Source: Phycisphaerales bacterium (GTDB lineage Bacteria > Planctomycetota > Phycisphaerae > UBA1845 > Fen-1342). From it: a stretch of 64,000 nt of DNA. A program made the position numbers and the translations under genes. A model generated the notes under the pieces. It searched no databases, was not told the origin of the DNA, and saw nothing but the letters and a program-made list of their open reading frames with translations. The stretch covers positions 1,476,799 to 1,540,798 of the forward strand of contig JADJWG010000002.1 of NCBI GenBank assembly GCA_016716475.1. The letters are read 5' to 3'. Shown in pieces: positions 11,136-21,400 of this stretch; positions within the stretch are counted from its first letter, which is position 1, and each line of letters starts with the position of its first letter.

Positions 11136-11308
11136 GGGCGCCTCTCCGAAAAGGGGACCAGGGACCGATGCACGGACGTATGAACACTCGCTCGCGGCGC
11201 GGAGCATACCGCATTCTGAACTCCGCTACGACGGTCACCGCTGAGACGTCGCCGCAGCCGCCCACCGCGGGTAGGATGATGCCAAACCCGCGACCACCGA
11301 GGTGCACC

Positions 11309-12187
11309 ATGAAGAAGCTGCAAGGCACTTGGACAGCCCTGATCACCCCTTTCCACAGCGGCAAAGTCGACCTCACCACGCTCGAGCGGCTCGTCGAGCA
11401 TCAGCTTGCCGCCGGGATCGACGGCTTGGTCCCCTGCGGCACCACGGGGGAGACGCCAACCCTCACCTTGGCCGAGATGCGCTCGATCATCACACTCGTC
11501 GCCAAGCGCGCTGGGAAGACCACGCCTGTCTTCGCGGGCGCCGGTTCGAATGACACGGCGAAGACCCTCGAACTCGTCCGTCTGGCCGAGGACTGCGGCG
11601 CCACGGGACTGCTCCTCGTCGCCCCGTACTACAACCGTCCCCCACAAGCCGGGCTCTATGGTCACTTCGCCACCATTGCCGCTGCAACGAAGCTGCCCAT
11701 CATGGTTTACAACATTCCCGGGCGGGCCGGGGTCGAGCTCAGCGTGGAGACCCTCGCGCGGTTGCGAGCGGAGTTCCCCGGCATCGTGGCGGTCAAGCAC
11801 GCGACCGGCAGTGTCCTCGGTGCGGCGGACCTGGCGGCGGCCACGGATCTGCCGATCTTCTCTGGCGACGACCCCCTGACGCTGCCGCTGATGGCCTTGG
11901 GCGCAGTGGGTGTGGTCAGCGTGGTGTCCAACCTCGCGCCGCGCACCGCACGTGCGATTACCGCAGCCGCCCTGGCGGGGGACTGGGAAGCGGCCCGCGC
12001 CGCCCATGCCAAGCTCTACCCACTGGCTCGGGCCCTGCTCGCACTCGACACGAACCCGATCCCCGTGAAGACCGCCCTGTCACTGCGCGGACTCGGCGAG
12101 GCGGAGTTCCGACTGCCGCTCTGCCCGATGGCGGCGGAAGGTGTCCTGGCGCTGAAGTCCCTGCTGGCAGCGCATCCGCTGGATTGA
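11309..12187 (+). CDS. dapA: 4-hydroxy-tetrahydrodipicolinate synthase
   Basis: 292 residues, full length for the DHDPS family. It condenses pyruvate with aspartate semialdehyde in the diaminopimelate/lysine pathway. Visible catalytic features: the CGTTGETPTL loop with the two threonines, the tyrosine of YNIPGRAG, and the Schiff-base lysine in AVKHATGS. The TTGE and YNIPGR motifs favour DapA over N-acetylneuraminate lyase, although a sialidase gene is next door. The ATG used begins MKKLQGTWTALITPF, preceded by GAGGTG at 4 bases. It is divergent from the POT gene (about 170 bases between starts) and convergent with the sialidase. Confidence 0.93.
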   Translation: MKKLQGTWTALITPFHSGKVDLTTLERLVEHQLAAGIDGLVPCGTTGETPTLTLAEMRSIITLVAKRAGKTTPVFAGAGSNDTAKTLELVRLAEDCGATGLLLVAPYYNRPPQAGLYGHFATIAAATKLPIMVYNIPGRAGVELSVETLARLRAEFPGIVAVKHATGSVLGAADLAAATDLPIFSGDDPLTLPLMALGAVGVVSVVSNLAPRTARAITAAALAGDWEAARAAHAKLYPLARALLALDTNPIPVKTALSLRGLGEAEFRLPLCPMAAEGVLALKSLLAAHPLD

Positions 12188-12287
12188 CCGCGCACCGCTA
12201 CGCAGCAGATTTCTGCACAGCTCCGCGTCGGCGAACAGACCCTTTCCATTGGCGAAGTACATCCGGCGCAGCGCGTTTGTCAGCCGG

Positions 12288-13430
12288 TTACTCCGGTATC
12301 CCAGCCGCTCCGCCGAGTACCCAAGCCAAATTGAAGATCACGTGCCCGATCGTCCGCCGATCATGGGAGTACACCATGTGGATCAGGCCGGCCCCATCCT
12401 GCACCAGTGCCGGGTAGGCGTATGCACCGGCGCCAGCCACCACGGTGCGCGGCGCGGTCCACGTCTGTCCGCCGTCAGATGAATAGGTGACGGCCAGCGG
12501 TCGGCGCGCCGCCTTGTCGGGATTGAGCGCCAGCAGCAACTCCCCGCTTGCGAGCGTCAGCAGCGCGGCCGGGCTGCCAGGGTTTTCCCAGCCGCTGCTC
12601 ACTAGACCGGTCCAAGTGCGGCCGCCGTCGCCCGAAACGGTCGCCCACAACCGCTCGCCGGCCGTGTCGCGCAGCAGTGCGAGCACGCGGCCATCGGCCA
12701 GCACTGCTACGGTGGGCTGTATTGCGGCGCCGGCCCCCGTCGGGGGGGGCAGTTCGCTGCGCAACACCCACTGCTGACCTTCCACACGGCCAAAGAAGAG
12801 CGCCCGCTGCACGAGATCGTCGTACGCCGGCAACAGCCATGTCCCGTCGATCAACCGGACCGGACCACCGCGGACGTTCGTGCCCAGCCGCGGGGACAGG
12901 GATTCGGCGGGCGACCATGATGCTCCGTTGTCATCGGATGTTCGCAGGAATGTGCGGGCCGTACTCCAGCCGGTGCCCGCCACGCGCGCGAAGAACAGCC
13001 AGACGCGATCCCCATCAGTCGCAAGCATCGGATTGCCCACGGTTCCCGCTTCTGCAACAAGTTGTAGCGGATGCGACCACTCTGCCGTTTCGGGCTGCCA
13101 ATAGGCGGTGAAAAGCTGCGCTCCATCTAGTTCGCGCGGGCCTTCGTATGCATACCACGCGGCAAGTAGAGTGCCGGCCGCGGTCCGCGTGATGGTTGGG
13201 GCGTGACAGCCCGCCGGCGCATCGACGGGCGGAAAGACTGCGCCAGTGATAAAGATCGCGGGCTCTGCCGTTGCTTCTGCCAACAACCCCACTTCCCGCA
13301 ACAAATCCGTGGGAAAGGGTGCGGTAGGAAGGCCGCAGCCGGGCGGTCCGGCCGGAAATCCAGCGAGGAGCAGCGCGGGTGCCAGGGCGCGCAGACAGCG
13401 GAGGATGTTCGGCCGGCTGTTGGCGTTCAT
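12288..13430 (-). CDS. Secreted sialidase-family (BNR repeat) protein
   Basis: About 380 residues. A signal peptide (MNANSRPNILRCLRALAPAL...) is followed by a six-bladed propeller of the sialidase/neuraminidase superfamily. Three Asp boxes are visible: SDDNGASW, SGDGGRTW and SSDGGQTW. A RIP-like motif near the N-terminus is not obvious, but APTITRTAAGTLLAAWY matches the first blade of the BNR_2 (exo-alpha-sialidase) group. Whether it cleaves sialic acid or another glycoside is unknown. The start is the ATG opening the signal sequence. It is divergent from the OPT transporter, with 155 bases between the starts. Confidence 0.8.
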   Translation of the reverse strand: MNANSRPNILRCLRALAPALLLAGFPAGPPGCGLPTAPFPTDLLREVGLLAEATAEPAIFITGAVFPPVDAPAGCHAPTITRTAAGTLLAAWYAYEGPRELDGAQLFTAYWQPETAEWSHPLQLVAEAGTVGNPMLATDGDRVWLFFARVAGTGWSTARTFLRTSDDNGASWSPAESLSPRLGTNVRGGPVRLIDGTWLLPAYDDLVQRALFFGRVEGQQWVLRSELPPPTGAGAAIQPTVAVLADGRVLALLRDTAGERLWATVSGDGGRTWTGLVSSGWENPGSPAALLTLASGELLLALNPDKAARRPLAVTYSSDGGQTWTAPRTVVAGAGAYAYPALVQDGAGLIHMVYSHDRRTIGHVIFNLAWVLGGAAGIPE

Positions 13431-13585
13431 GCCGGGGCATTGTGGCAGCTGGTCATGGACGAGTCCATCGGTACAAGTCAGCCCTTGCCGACGCGTGGGC
13501 GCAGCGGGACAATCCGCCCCATTCACGGCGCACCGGCATATCGGCCACATCGCACCGCCGAGCGCCGTTAGGAGAACGTCCCCAT

Positions 13586-16555
13586 ATGGCCACCCACAAC
13601 CCGCCCCACGGTGAATCCGGTCCTCCACCCTTCGACCCCAACAACCCGCACCATGCCTACGACCCGCAGCAGGATCCGCTGCATCTGGCCGTGCATGGGA
13701 GCGGCGACCCTGATGCGTACGTGCTGCCCGTGGCGGGGTTCAAGGGTACACCGGACGAAGTCGAGCGACAGTGGTTCGAGCAGTGCTATACCGGACGCGG
13801 CGACACGATGTGGCAACTCACGTGGCGCGCGGTGCTGATGGGCTCGGCCCTGGGCGGCGTGTTGTCGCTGACGAACCTCTACATCGGTCTGAAGGCCGGG
13901 TGGGGTTTTGGTGTCGCCATCACGGCTTGCATCCTCTCGTACGCCATCTGGACGACGCTGCACCGCGTCCGGTTGGTCGGCACGCCGATGTCGATCCTCG
14001 AGAACAACTGCATGCAGTCGACGGCCAGCTCGGCCGGATATTCGACAGGCGGCACGCTCGTGTCGGCGTTTGCCGCCTACATTCTGCTGAACGACTCGAC
14101 CATCTCGTATCCGGTACTGCTCGTCTGGGTGTTTTTTCTGGCGCTGCTCGGCGTCACGATGGCCATCCCGATGAAGCGGCAGATGATCAACGTCGAGCAG
14201 TTGCGCTTTCCCAGCGGCATCGCCGCAGCCGAGACGCTCAAAGCCCTGCATACCACTGGCGGTAAGGGGATGCGGTCGGCCCGGGCCCTGGGCTTGGGGG
14301 CACTCTTCTCGGGGCTCTTTACTTTGTGGAATGAGCTGGGAACGGTGCTGGGAGTATTCGGCGCCAAGGCGATCGCAGCGTTCACCGCCGGGTTGACACC
14401 CAGCGTCTGGCTGGAACGCCTGAGCGCGGTGGCCTTCGGCCCGGTCCCGATGAGTTTCACGACCAAGCTGGTGCTTGATCCGATTTTCCTTGCCGCCGGC
14501 ATCTTCACCGGCATGCGGGTATGCGCCAGCATGCTGATCTCGGGAACGCTGTGCTGGGCCATCTTCGTTCCGATCATGCTCGCGCAAGGCCACATCGTGC
14601 TGACCACCGACGAGCCGCTCAACGCGTTGCCGGCTGGCGTCAACCTGGTTGCCTTGAATGAAGGCGACGGCCCGCTCAAGATGCCCCCCGACGCCGGGGT
14701 GAAATACCGTGTCGAGGGGGATCGCCGGTTCATACGCTGGTCGAGCGTGATGACGCCCGAGCAGCGCGACATCCTGCTGGCGCAAAGCGACGATCCGGAG
14801 TACCGGAACGCCATTGCGCGCATCTACGTGCGATCGCAGTATCGTGCCCGCATACCCGCCCCCGGACTCCCGCCCAACCTCCAGTTCCCCGACATAGTAC
14901 AGGGACAGAAGTGGCATCGTAACGCCCGGGCGGTGTGGTACGATCATGGCACCGGGGAACTCGTCAGCGAAAAGGCGCTCTCGCGGGAACAGCTCGCCGC
15001 GGTGCGCGCTCTGAACGCTGCGCCGGAGTTCCAGGCAGCGGTCGACGAGTTGGAAGCGCGGTCCGTCTTGCCGGTGTTCGCGCCGCGCTGGTCGAGCACC
15101 CTATTGGACGAATTGCCCAAGGACGAGCAGCAACGCCCAATCCGGTTTCCGCGTGAGTTCGTGAACCTGGTCGAGCATGATATGAAGGAGGGGCAATTGC
15201 TGTGGCGCGGCCGGATGTCACCGGAACAGGCCGAAATCCTCAAGGGCCTCAGCGCGGATGAAAACTACCAGGCCGCCGTTACGGCCCTCTTCGCCGGCGC
15301 GAACGACATCCCGGCAGATTTCCCATTGCCTGCCTCGGCGGCTGACGTGATCAGATGGGATTCCGTCGCCGGCGGACTCCGGATGCGTGGCCCCGTGCCC
15401 GAGACGCTCGCGATCGAACTCACGGGATTCAGCCCGGACCCCGCGTATCAACGTACCATCGGTGCGCTGTTGGCGGCGGGTACCGCCGGGCGCGCCGTAG
15501 CGAACTTCCGAGACCTCGTCAGTCTCACCTTGTGGGCCGGGACCGCTTGCATGGTGACGTCCGGTTTGCTGTCCTTCGGACTGCAATGGCGCAGCGCATT
15601 GCGGGCCTTCAGCGGTCTGGGGGCCATGTTCCTGCGGCGCCGCAAAGTGCAGAGCGACCTCGAGCAGCGCATGGCCGCGATCGAAACACCCGCGTGGTGG
15701 TTCTTCGGCGCCCAGCTCATCGCGCTGATCGGACTCGCATGGCTGGCACACGATGCGTTCGGAATGCCTTATTGGCAAAGCATCGTGGCCGTGGTGCTGG
15801 CATTCCTGCTGGCGCTGGTGGCCTGCCGTGTGACAGGTGAGACCGACACCACACCTGTAGGCGCCATGGGTAAGATTACGCAGCTCGTGTATGGCGGGCT
15901 GGCGCCGGCCGTGGACAGTACCGCCGCTGCCACTACGCGGGCCATGAACATCAACCTCATGGCAGCCAATATCACGGCCGCATCCGCCGGCGGGTCGGCC
16001 GATCTGCTCACCGACCTGAAGAGCGGCTACCTGCTGGGTGCGCACCCGCGGCGCCAGTTCATCGCCCAGTTTGCCGGCATCTTCGTCGGGACATTCGTTA
16101 CGGTGACGTGCTTCAGCGCACTCGTTCCGAGTGCTTCGATCCTTGGGAGCGATACGTTCCCGGCTCCTGCGGCGTTGACCTGGGCCGCCGTGGCCGAGGC
16201 GTTGAGCGTGGGGCTGCACAAGCTCAGCGACGTGAAGATCATGTGCATCGCCATCGGAGGGGGCGTGGGGTTGATCCTGCCCATCCTGAGCATCCTGATG
16301 CCGAAGTATGCCCGGTTCATGCCCTCGGCGGCCGGCGTCGGTCTCGCGTGGACGTTCCACTGGTACTACAGTCTCATGTTCTTCCTGGGCGCCACCATCG
16401 GTTTGTTCTGGCAGCGCAAATCCCCGAAGTCGAGCGAGGAGTTCAGCTTCCCGTTAGCAGCCGGCGTCGTTGCAGGCGGTTCACTGGTCGGCGTGGCCTT
16501 GATCCTGTTAGAGAACGGTCCGGAGATCATCACTCGCCTGCTCTACGGCGGCTAG
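13586..16555 (+). CDS. OPT-family oligopeptide transporter with large repeat insertion
   Basis: 989 residues, against about 600-700 for typical bacterial OPT proteins. The N-terminal region after a Pro/His-rich tail (PPPFDPNNPHHAYDP) shows the OPT core: TNLYIGLKAGWGFGVAI and the highly characteristic SILENNCMQSTASSAGYSTG, then MKRQMINVEQLRFPSGIAAAE. The second half contains the matching core (MGKITQLVYGGLAP, NINLMAANITAASAGGSADL, LSDVKIMCIAIGGGVGLILP). Between these halves, residues ~345-640 form a hydrophilic domain of four related repeats. OPT proteins import peptides or metal chelates across the inner membrane. The ATG start has AGGAG 11 bases upstream. A strong GC hairpin follows the stop. 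Confidence 0.93.
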   Translation: MATHNPPHGESGPPPFDPNNPHHAYDPQQDPLHLAVHGSGDPDAYVLPVAGFKGTPDEVERQWFEQCYTGRGDTMWQLTWRAVLMGSALGGVLSLTNLYIGLKAGWGFGVAITACILSYAIWTTLHRVRLVGTPMSILENNCMQSTASSAGYSTGGTLVSAFAAYILLNDSTISYPVLLVWVFFLALLGVTMAIPMKRQMINVEQLRFPSGIAAAETLKALHTTGGKGMRSARALGLGALFSGLFTLWNELGTVLGVFGAKAIAAFTAGLTPSVWLERLSAVAFGPVPMSFTTKLVLDPIFLAAGIFTGMRVCASMLISGTLCWAIFVPIMLAQGHIVLTTDEPLNALPAGVNLVALNEGDGPLKMPPDAGVKYRVEGDRRFIRWSSVMTPEQRDILLAQSDDPEYRNAIARIYVRSQYRARIPAPGLPPNLQFPDIVQGQKWHRNARAVWYDHGTGELVSEKALSREQLAAVRALNAAPEFQAAVDELEARSVLPVFAPRWSSTLLDELPKDEQQRPIRFPREFVNLVEHDMKEGQLLWRGRMSPEQAEILKGLSADENYQAAVTALFAGANDIPADFPLPASAADVIRWDSVAGGLRMRGPVPETLAIELTGFSPDPAYQRTIGALLAAGTAGRAVANFRDLVSLTLWAGTACMVTSGLLSFGLQWRSALRAFSGLGAMFLRRRKVQSDLEQRMAAIETPAWWFFGAQLIALIGLAWLAHDAFGMPYWQSIVAVVLAFLLALVACRVTGETDTTPVGAMGKITQLVYGGLAPAVDSTAAATTRAMNINLMAANITAASAGGSADLLTDLKSGYLLGAHPRRQFIAQFAGIFVGTFVTVTCFSALVPSASILGSDTFPAPAALTWAAVAEALSVGLHKLSDVKIMCIAIGGGVGLILPILSILMPKYARFMPSAAGVGLAWTFHWYYSLMFFLGATIGLFWQRKSPKSSEEFSFPLAAGVVAGGSLVGVALILLENGPEIITRLLYGG
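14690..15500 (+). repeat. Four protein-level repeats inside the OPT insertion
   Basis: Encoded repeat cores: VMTPEQRDILLAQSDDPEY; ALSREQLAAVRALNAAPEF; RMSPEQAEILKGLSADENY; VPETLAIELTGFSPDPAY. Each is preceded by a short hydrophobic strand after an acidic/aromatic turn (for example DMKEGQLLWRG) and followed by x-x-A-(I/V)-x-x-L. The spacing is 50-80 residues. The same unit appears in the POT transporter 4 kb away, so it is a shared accessory domain rather than part of either transporter fold. Confidence 0.65.
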
Positions 16556-16568
16556 CCCGGATAGAGGC

Positions 16569-16596
16569 GGGCCGGGCGGCAGATGCCACCCGGCCC
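16569..16596. terminator. Bidirectional hairpin between OPT and flagellin genes
   Basis: GGGCCGGG pairs with CCCGGCCC, with further GGC/GCC pairing towards the loop. It sits between two convergent genes and could terminate both, although no T-run is present on either side. Confidence 0.5.
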
Positions 16597-16646
16597 GGAC
16601 TCGACATGCAGATGTGATTCGCTTCGCGGAAGCCGGTCGGCGCTGC

Positions 16647-18053
16647 CTACCGCAGCAGCGACAACACCTGGGCACTCTGCTGGTTGGTCAGCGAGAGCAA
16701 TCCGAGGGCCGACTGCATCAGGATGTTCTGCCGATTGAGTTCCGCGCTCGCCTGGGCGTAGTCCAGGTCGCGCACGACACTCTTGGCCTTTTCCAGACCC
16801 TCCCGCGCGCTGCTCAGCGAGTCGATCGCCGTGCGCACCTGGAATTTCTGGAATCCACCGATCCGACCACGCAGTGTCGCGACCTGCTGAGATGCCAGAT
16901 CCGCAACCTTCGCGGCCTGGGCCGGGTCCGAGACCAGCGAGTTCGCACCACCGCTGCCGAGCGAACGGAGATAACCGTCCGCGGCCGTACCGAGCTGCGC
17001 CGTGTAGGCCCCGTCGATACCGAGGGTCGCCCGCGTATCGGCGTTGGTTCCAAGCTGGAACGTGGCTCCGCTCTTGCCGTTGCCGTCGGGTTTCACGAGG
17101 ATCGACGCCGTACTCGTCAGTGTGCCGACTTCGAACGACAGACTGATGCCACCGCCCGTGTAGGCGACGTGCTTGCCGTCGACCGACGTGGCCTGACCGT
17201 TGACCGTCACGACCGCGTCCTTGCCGCTGTCGCTCACGTCGGCGAACCCACCGCCTTCGATCAGCTTGGTACGCACGAACGCATCCGCACCGAAGTCCGA
17301 GCTGTAGACACGGATGGCGCTGGTGCCCGCGGCGGCGCTGGCATACACACCGGTCTGTGCGGTGGCGGCGTTCACCTTGTCACGGATGGCCTGCCACGTA
17401 TCGTTGCTGGCGATTTCGATGACGGCGGCGCCCTTCTTTCCCTGCACGGAGAGCTTCGCAGTCACACCACCCGCACTACCGGTCTTGATGACCCCGCCCG
17501 AAGCCTGCTCGGCCGCGGCGGTCTGCGCCACGGTCAGTGTGGTTGCATCCGTGGTGGCCTTGCGGCTGAAGATACGCACATCGGTGAGACTGTCACCGGC
17601 CTTGACGGTCGTGTTGTGCTGAATACCCAACGACCCGTCGAGCATCTTCTTGCCGTTGAAGTTCGTGCTGTTGACGATCCGGTCGATCGAAGCGAGCGCA
17701 TCGTCAATCTGCGACTGATTCGCCGCCACCTCATCCGCCGACAACGCCGCGTTGTTGGCCGACTCACTGGCAAGCCGTTGGATTTCCCCGACCAGTGTGC
17801 TGATCTGCCCGAGAGCGTCGTCCGCGACACTGAGCATCGCATCCGTCCGCTGGTTGCTCGCAATGCCTGCGTTCACCGCGGTCAGCTCGGAATCGAGCTT
17901 GCTGAGTGCCAATAGACCAGCCGGATCATCCGCGCCGCGGTTGATCCGGTAACCGGTTGTCATCTGGTGTGTGACGGCATCCTGGGCCCGCTGGTTCTTA
18001 TTCAGCAATGTCAGGATGGAAAGTGTCTGAAGGTTGTTGACTGTCAGTGCCAT
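16647..18053 (-). CDS. fliC: Flagellin
   Basis: 468 residues. N-terminal D0/D1 is typical (MALTVNNLQTLSILTLLNKN ... GYRINRGADDPAGL), and the C-terminal D1/D0 ends in SALGLLSLTNQQSAQVLSLL, so both ends needed for filament polymerisation are intact. The central ~200 residues contain hypervariable D2/D3 sequence with flagellin-IN-type motifs (GDSLTDVRIFS; IRVYSSDFG). It is exported through the flagellar type III system. The ribosome site AGGAGAAG precedes the ATG. The gene stands alone here: no other flagellar gene is in the window, and I see no clear sigma-28 or sigma-54 promoter. Confidence 0.95.
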   Translation of the reverse strand: MALTVNNLQTLSILTLLNKNQRAQDAVTHQMTTGYRINRGADDPAGLLALSKLDSELTAVNAGIASNQRTDAMLSVADDALGQISTLVGEIQRLASESANNAALSADEVAANQSQIDDALASIDRIVNSTNFNGKKMLDGSLGIQHNTTVKAGDSLTDVRIFSRKATTDATTLTVAQTAAAEQASGGVIKTGSAGGVTAKLSVQGKKGAAVIEIASNDTWQAIRDKVNAATAQTGVYASAAAGTSAIRVYSSDFGADAFVRTKLIEGGGFADVSDSGKDAVVTVNGQATSVDGKHVAYTGGGISLSFEVGTLTSTASILVKPDGNGKSGATFQLGTNADTRATLGIDGAYTAQLGTAADGYLRSLGSGGANSLVSDPAQAAKVADLASQQVATLRGRIGGFQKFQVRTAIDSLSSAREGLEKAKSVVRDLDYAQASAELNRQNILMQSALGLLSLTNQQSAQVLSLLR

Positions 18054-18429
18054 GTCGGTCTTCTCCTGTTGCAGCTTTCGCGAAACGGAACCTGCAGCAA
18101 GCCTTCAAAACACCGTGCGCGAATGCCAAGCACACTGGCCTCACGGCGCGCGGGACCAGTAATCGCGGTGACGGCGAGCGGTGGTGACGGGAGGGCGGTG
18201 CCGATGCTGCGAAAAAATCGTTGAGGTCCGCTTGGACCAGCGGCGCAACGGCGTCTGCACCGGCCACGTCCGGCCCGATAAGGCCCGGCGGGCCCACTGA
18301 ATGTCCCCCCGTTGCTGCCGACTGGCCGCTGTCGCTATGCTCACCCATCAACCGCGCCGCCCCGGCTGAGGGCCGTTGTGTGGAGCGCGGCGCCGCCGTC
18401 CCTCAGGAACCCGCTGGAACACCCCACCG
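18054..18429. other. Divergent intergenic region (flagellin / alpha-mannosidase)
   Basis: 376 bases between two divergently read genes. Apart from the flagellin ribosome site at about 18060-18070 I see no RNA gene, repeat or convincing promoter motif. Confidence 0.5.
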
Positions 18430-21400
18430 ATGTCGCGTGAGCTGCAGGCCGCCGTGCGGCGCTACACCGTCTTCGCCCAGGAAGTTCTGCAACCGGCCAG
18501 CTACGACTCCGCCGTGCCGCTGGAGGCGGCCGTCTGGCAATCGCCCGAACCCGTGACGTTCGACGTGGCGCGCGCGGCCGCCTATCTCCCCGTGACGCCG
18601 CCGTGGCATTGGGGTCCGGTGTGGTCCACGGCCTGGTTCCGCCTGCGCGGCCAGGTCCCGACAACCCACCGCGGCCAATCAGTGGCCCTGCGCTTCTCCA
18701 GCGGCACGGAGGCGTTGCTCTGGCGCGATGGTGTGCCGCACCAGGCGTTTGATCAGAATCGCGACGCGCTGGTGTTGTGGCAGCCCGCACAGGGGGGCGA
18801 ATCCGTGGAGGCCTACATCGAGGCGGCCTGTAACCACGCCTGGGGCATCGTGTCCTACGCTGCGCCGGCCGATGGTGCGACGGCCCGCTGGAACACGAAC
18901 ACCCCCGGTCACCTCAGCCGTGCCGAATTGGCGGTGTATCACGAAGACGTCTGGCGTCTCTGGGTGGAGTACGAGTTCGCACGACAGCTCCTCGCCAAGT
19001 TCGACGAGAACACCCCGCGCGCACACGAGATTGACACTGCGCTGCGCCATGCGACGCAGCTCGTGCGCGACGATGATGTGGCCGGTACCGCTGCGGACGC
19101 CCGCACCGTGCTGGGGGAGCTCTTCGCGGCCCATGGCAGCACGCCGGCGTCACGCGCTATCGCGACCGGCCATGCCCACATCGACACCGCGTGGCTCTGG
19201 CCGTTGCGCGAGGCACGCCGCAAGTGTCAGCGCTCTTTTTCGAACGTCTTACGACTGATGGAGCGCTACCCGCAGTTCACGTTTCTGTGCAGCCAGGCCC
19301 AGCAATACGCATGGATCGAGCAGGATGCACCGGGGCTCTTCGCCCAGATCGCGGCCCGTACTGCTGAGGGGCGGTGGGAACCGGGCGGTGCCATGTGGGT
19401 CGAGCCGGATTGCAGTGCACCCTCCGGCGAATCGCTCGTCCGCCAGGTCCTGCATGGCACCCGCTTCTGGGAAGCGCGGTTCGGCTCCGCGGGGCGGCAA
19501 TCCTTCCTCTTCCTGCCCGACACGTTCGGATTTCCACCCGTGCTGCCGCAAATCATGGCCGGCGCCGGCCTGCAAACGTTCATCACGAACAAACTGTCGT
19601 GGAACGACAGTAACGAGTTTCCGTTGGGGGCGTTTCGCTGGCGCGGCCTCGACGGTACCGAGGTCCTCGCCCATTGCACCCCGGCGTGGGACTACAACTC
19701 ACAGAATACCGTGGAGGAGCTGCAACGCGGCGAACGGAACTACGCCCGGCTGGATCGTGGTCGCACACGTCTCTGGCTGCACCCGTTCGGTTTCGGGGAC
19801 GGTGGCGGCGGTCCGACGGCGGAGATGATCGAACGCGCCCGTCTCGCCCGGGGGAGTGTGGGGCTGCCGGCGGTCGAGCTTGGAACTACCACGCGTTTCT
19901 GCGAGGAGCTGCGCCAGCGGCGCGCAGCGCTGCGCGCCGCTGGACAAGACCTCCCCGTCTGGGATGGTGAGCTGTACCTTGAAATGCATCGCGGAACATA
20001 CAGCACCCATGGCTGGCTGAAACGTGCGAACCGCGTTGCGGAACAAGGTCTGCGCATGGGCGAATGGCTGGCGTTTGCCGGCCCCGCGGCCATGGTACCC
20101 GCAGCGGCAAGTGCGTGGCGATCCCGTCTCGATGCGACCTGGAAGCTGCTCCTGCTGAACCAGTTCCACGACATCCTGCCCGGTTCCTCGATCACGTGGG
20201 TTTATGAAGACGCCCGACGTGACCATGCCACGATCCGCGCTGCGTGCGACGAGTTGCACGCGGCCGGCATCGCGGGGTGGAAGGTGGGCTGCGACACGCA
20301 CGGCGTGGACGATCCACTGCTGGTCTTCAACCCCACATCGCAGACCCGCTCGGGGGTGGTGTCCACCGGTGACACCGAGTTGTTCGTAACCGCGGTGCCA
20401 GCCCTGGGCGCCCGCATCGTCAGCCGCAGTGCGGCTTTGCCCCCTGACGTGGCGCCAGCCACCGTGATGGGACGCACCCTCGAAAACCACCTGCTGCGCG
20501 CCACGTTCGATGAGGAAGGACGGATCACCGCGCTGGTGTGCAAGTCGACCGGCCGCGACCTGTGCGCCGTGGACGCAAGCGGTCGGCCGCAACCGCTTAA
20601 CCAGCTCGCGCTCTACGAGGATCGGCCGCGCGATTGGGAGGCGTGGGACATCGACGCAACTTACCGCGACAAGCCGGTTCCCCTCGGCGGGCCGGTGGAT
20701 CGCTGCGAAGTGCTCTCGGCCGGCCCCTTACGTGCCATTCTCGAAATAAGTCGACCGCTCGGTGCTGCCAGCCGCATCACGCAACGCTTCATCCTGAGCG
20801 CCGGCTCTCCGCGGCTGGACATTGAGACAGAGGTGGACTGGCAGGAAGATCGCCGGCTGTTGCGCGCGGATTTCCCCGTCGGGGTCCGTGCCCGTCGTGC
20901 CACCTACGGAACCCAGTTCGGCCACCAGGAGCGCCCGACGCACGAGAACACGAGCTGGGAGCGGGCCATGTTCGAAGTGCCCGCCCACAATTGGGCCGAC
21001 CTGAGCGAACCGGGCGCCGGGCTGGCATTGCTCGACAACGGCCGCTTCGGCCATTCCTGTCACGGCCATGTGCTGGGACTCACGTTGCTGCGCAGCCCAC
21101 GCGCGCCCGACCCCGAGGCCGACCGGGGCCGCAACATCTTCACGTACAGTCTGTTGCCGCACGCCGGGGACTGGCGCGCCGCCGGGGTCCTCGCCGAAGC
21201 GGCCGCGCTGAATGCTCCATTGCACGCAACTCCGCTACCGTCCGACCAGTCCGGCCCGTTGCGCGAGGCGTGGGCACCGTTTACACTCGAGCTGCTGGGA
21301 GCCGTGGCCGTCGAGGTGACCGCCCTCAAGCCGTCCGAGGAAGATGACCGGTTGATACTGCGCCTGGTCGAGCTGCACGGCGGCCGCGGGGCCGTGCGAG

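Noticed and set aside
11309..12187. N-acetylneuraminate lyase (NanA) instead of DapA, given the sialidase next door
   Set aside because: The GTTGE and YNIPGR motifs match DapA; NanA would show GSTGE-type residues.
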